From: CAZIOQ01 sp964540975
Lineage (GTDB): Bacteria > Patescibacteriota > Microgenomatia > UBA12405 > UBA6130
Length of the DNA stretch: 5,682 nucleotides
Direction: 5' to 3'
Assembly (NCBI GenBank): GCA_964540975.1
Contig: CAZIOQ010000049.1
Span: 1 to 5,682, forward strand
The notes under the pieces are model-generated. The model was not told the DNA's origin and did not search any database. It saw nothing but the letters and a program-made list of their open reading frames with translations. Of this stretch, positions 5,363 to 5,682 are shown in pieces (position 1 is the stretch's first letter; every line of letters starts with the position of its first letter). The translations under genes and the position numbers were made by a program.

Positions 5363-5682
5363 TTAAATACGAATCCCAAAATAAATCAAGATATATTTTA
5401 GGGATACATACAGAAAAAGCAAACCAAATAGGGCTTTTAGAGCATTGGGCTTAAACTTTGCTACCAGCTTTGCGCCATAAACTGCACCAATCAAAGCACC
5501 AACTCCTAGGGTAGCGGCTACTGGAATATTAACCACCCCCTGATAGATTTTAAAAAGCGCTCCCACCAAAGCAATCCAGACAAAACTTGCCATTGAAGTT
5601 CCAATAGCCAACTTTACTGGCACGCTAAAAAAATAAATAAATGAGGGAACCAAAGCATAACCGCCACCCAAGCCGATAATAC
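5363..5682 (-). CDS. TauE/SafE-family membrane protein, C-terminal part
   Basis: The frame is open to the window edge and reads IIGLGGGYALVPSF, the GxGGG-xx-VP motif of the TauE/SafE (COG0730) anion-export family, followed by AIGTSMASFVWIALVGALF and two further hydrophobic segments, ending LKYILIYFGIRI. About 106 residues are visible with at least three helices. Full members are about 250 residues with two such repeats, and this fits the second repeat with the first one outside the window; a single-repeat half transporter is the alternative. A TTG at 5669-5671 is within the GLGGG motif and is not a credible start. It lies 39 nt upstream of the CPTC redox gene. The substrate may be sulfite, sulfonate or another sulfur anion, but it is not shown here. 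Confidence 0.85.
   Translation of the reverse strand, partial: IIGLGGGYALVPSFIYFFSVPVKLAIGTSMASFVWIALVGALFKIYQGVVNIPVAATLGVGALIGAVYGAKLVAKFKPNALKALFGLLFLYVSLKYILIYFGIRI

Noticed and set aside
5363..5671. TTG at 5669-5671 as the true start of a 102-residue protein
   Set aside because: The codon lies inside the GLGGG motif and the frame stays open upstream to the window edge, so the gene is partial.
1..5682. Intrinsic terminators, CRISPR arrays, insertion sequences or RNA genes
   Set aside because: I saw no GC hairpin with a T run, no spaced repeats, no transposase and no tRNA-like cloverleaf. A/T-rich leader repeats near 3545-3580 are low-complexity only.

Overview
The window is AT-rich and very compact. 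Every gene I can support lies on the minus strand, so transcription runs from base 5682 down to base 1. All eight complete stop codons are TAA, start codons have AT-rich leaders with no clear Shine-Dalgarno sequence, and gaps between genes are mostly 2 to 40 nt. Protein style also suggests a small-genome bacterium of the Candidate Phyla Radiation (Patescibacteria, perhaps Parcubacteria or Microgenomates): a DsbA domain behind a membrane anchor, a divergent CsoR of the 'HLNTCF' kind, and a tailed FmdB zinc ribbon. That placement is an inference from style, not a marker gene. No rRNA, tRNA, CRISPR array or mobile element is visible.

Upstream block (5682 to about 3630). This holds the C-terminal part of a TauE/SafE-family membrane protein, a small CPTC redox protein of the TM0996/MTH895 type, an ArsP/COG0701-type permease whose start overlaps the redox gene by 8 nt, an FmdB-type zinc ribbon, and the broken 5' end of a MIP18/DUF59 (SufT-like) gene. 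The redox protein and permease are probably a functional pair exporting a metal, metalloid or thiol-bound substrate.

Control region (about 3630 to 3545). A near-consensus sigma-70 promoter (TTGACA, 17 nt, TACTAT) sits where the MIP18-like reading frame decays. It is followed at once by a CsoR-type operator candidate, ATACCCCAACCATAGGTAT on the plus strand.

Downstream block (3544 to 1). This is a likely autoregulated copper operon. It contains csoR with an intact Cys-His-Cys copper site, a 575-residue fusion (HMA, HMA, DsbD/SafE-like membrane core, cupredoxin, Cys-Gly tail), an HMA-TM-DsbA fusion, a membrane-anchored ArsC/LMW-phosphatase-like protein, and the first 13 codons of a CPVC protein cut by the window edge.

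The most interesting idea is that the downstream block is a copper and thiol-redox system. Two membrane proteins each put a cytosolic HMA copper-binding module on the inside and a copper or disulfide module on the outside, under a copper-sensing repressor. The individual domain families are known. The combination, the His-free cupredoxin and the promoter inside a gene remnant deserve follow-up.
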